Shown here piece after piece: positions 64,000 to 64,000 of a stretch of DNA of 64,000 bases. Under the pieces are notes generated by a model that did not search any database, was not told the origin of the DNA, and saw only the letters and a program-made list of their open reading frames with translations. Source of the DNA: Aestuariivivens sediminis. Its GTDB lineage: Bacteria > Bacteroidota > Bacteroidia > Flavobacteriales > Flavobacteriaceae. The stretch's first letter is position 1. Each line of letters begins with the position of its first letter. Position numbers and translations under genes: made by a program. The stretch lies in contig NZ_JAKMCP010000002.1 in assembly GCF_022662105.1 (NCBI RefSeq), positions 744,001 through 808,000 of the forward strand, given 5' to 3'.

Positions 64000-64000
64000 G

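Noticed and set aside
1-64000. CRISPR arrays, tRNA or rRNA genes, insertion sequences, integrases, toxin-antitoxin or phage-defence genes
   Set aside because: Read for on both strands; no repeat-spacer pattern, cloverleaf, transposase or such domain was found.

Overview
The window reads as the chromosome of a marine-type Flavobacteriaceae (Bacteroidota). Evidence: SusC/SusD and hybrid two-component PUL genes, a type IX secretion C-terminal domain, the order pdxA-yceD-rpmF-fabH-accB-accC, TAnnTTTG-like promoter boxes, AT-rich spacers, and protein families typical of the group. I see no rRNA, tRNA, CRISPR array, insertion sequence or integrase. All functions are read from motifs; no database search was possible.

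Region 1 (1-17.2 kb) is mostly housekeeping: a cut-off HGSNAT-like acyltransferase, a conserved acidic protein, tdk-alr, mscL, asd, an M28 peptidase, a small ABC-ATPase / PurD-like ATP-grasp / GNAT group, a GreA/Rnk-like protein, mtgA, an FAD oxidoreductase, the biotin carboxylase and fatty-acid block (accC, accB, fabH, rpmF, yceD, pdxA), ribE, and a tiny protein with a PID-CTERM-like tail.

Region 2 (17.8-53.7 kb) is a large polysaccharide-utilisation region. A hybrid sensor (HTCS) lies upstream of a co-directional operon: PKD surface glycan-binding lipoprotein, SusC, SusD, GH27, a T9SS propeller-lectin and a lipoprotein. Around it lie GH29, a PhoD-like phosphoesterase, a GH105/BNR_4 fusion, an SGNH-type esterase, GH28, a GH2 relic, GHL10, a GH32 plus sugar porter pair, a sulfatase, an alpha/beta esterase, and two Tat-type Gfo/Idh oxidoreductases with a double DUF1080 protein (the gene set of 3-keto-glycoside cleavage). 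Together they suggest a branched, uronate-containing, probably sulfated and acylated glycan carrying galactose and fucose; the exact glycan cannot be read from sequence. The GH32 pair looks like a separate fructan or sucrose unit inside the region.

Region 3 (54.3-63.0 kb) is the most unusual part: seven minus-strand genes joined by 4-base overlaps or gaps of at most 9 bases. In order of transcription they encode an LPLAT acyltransferase, a class I-like HMG-CoA reductase fused to an APH-type kinase, a CDP-archaeol-synthase-like membrane protein, a rifampin-phosphotransferase-like dikinase without a PEP barrel, a divergent UbiA-like prenyltransferase, a zinc-ribbon methyltransferase and a fatty acid desaturase. 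I infer an undescribed pathway for a mevalonate-derived or prenylated membrane lipid. A DUF6090-like partial gene ends the window.
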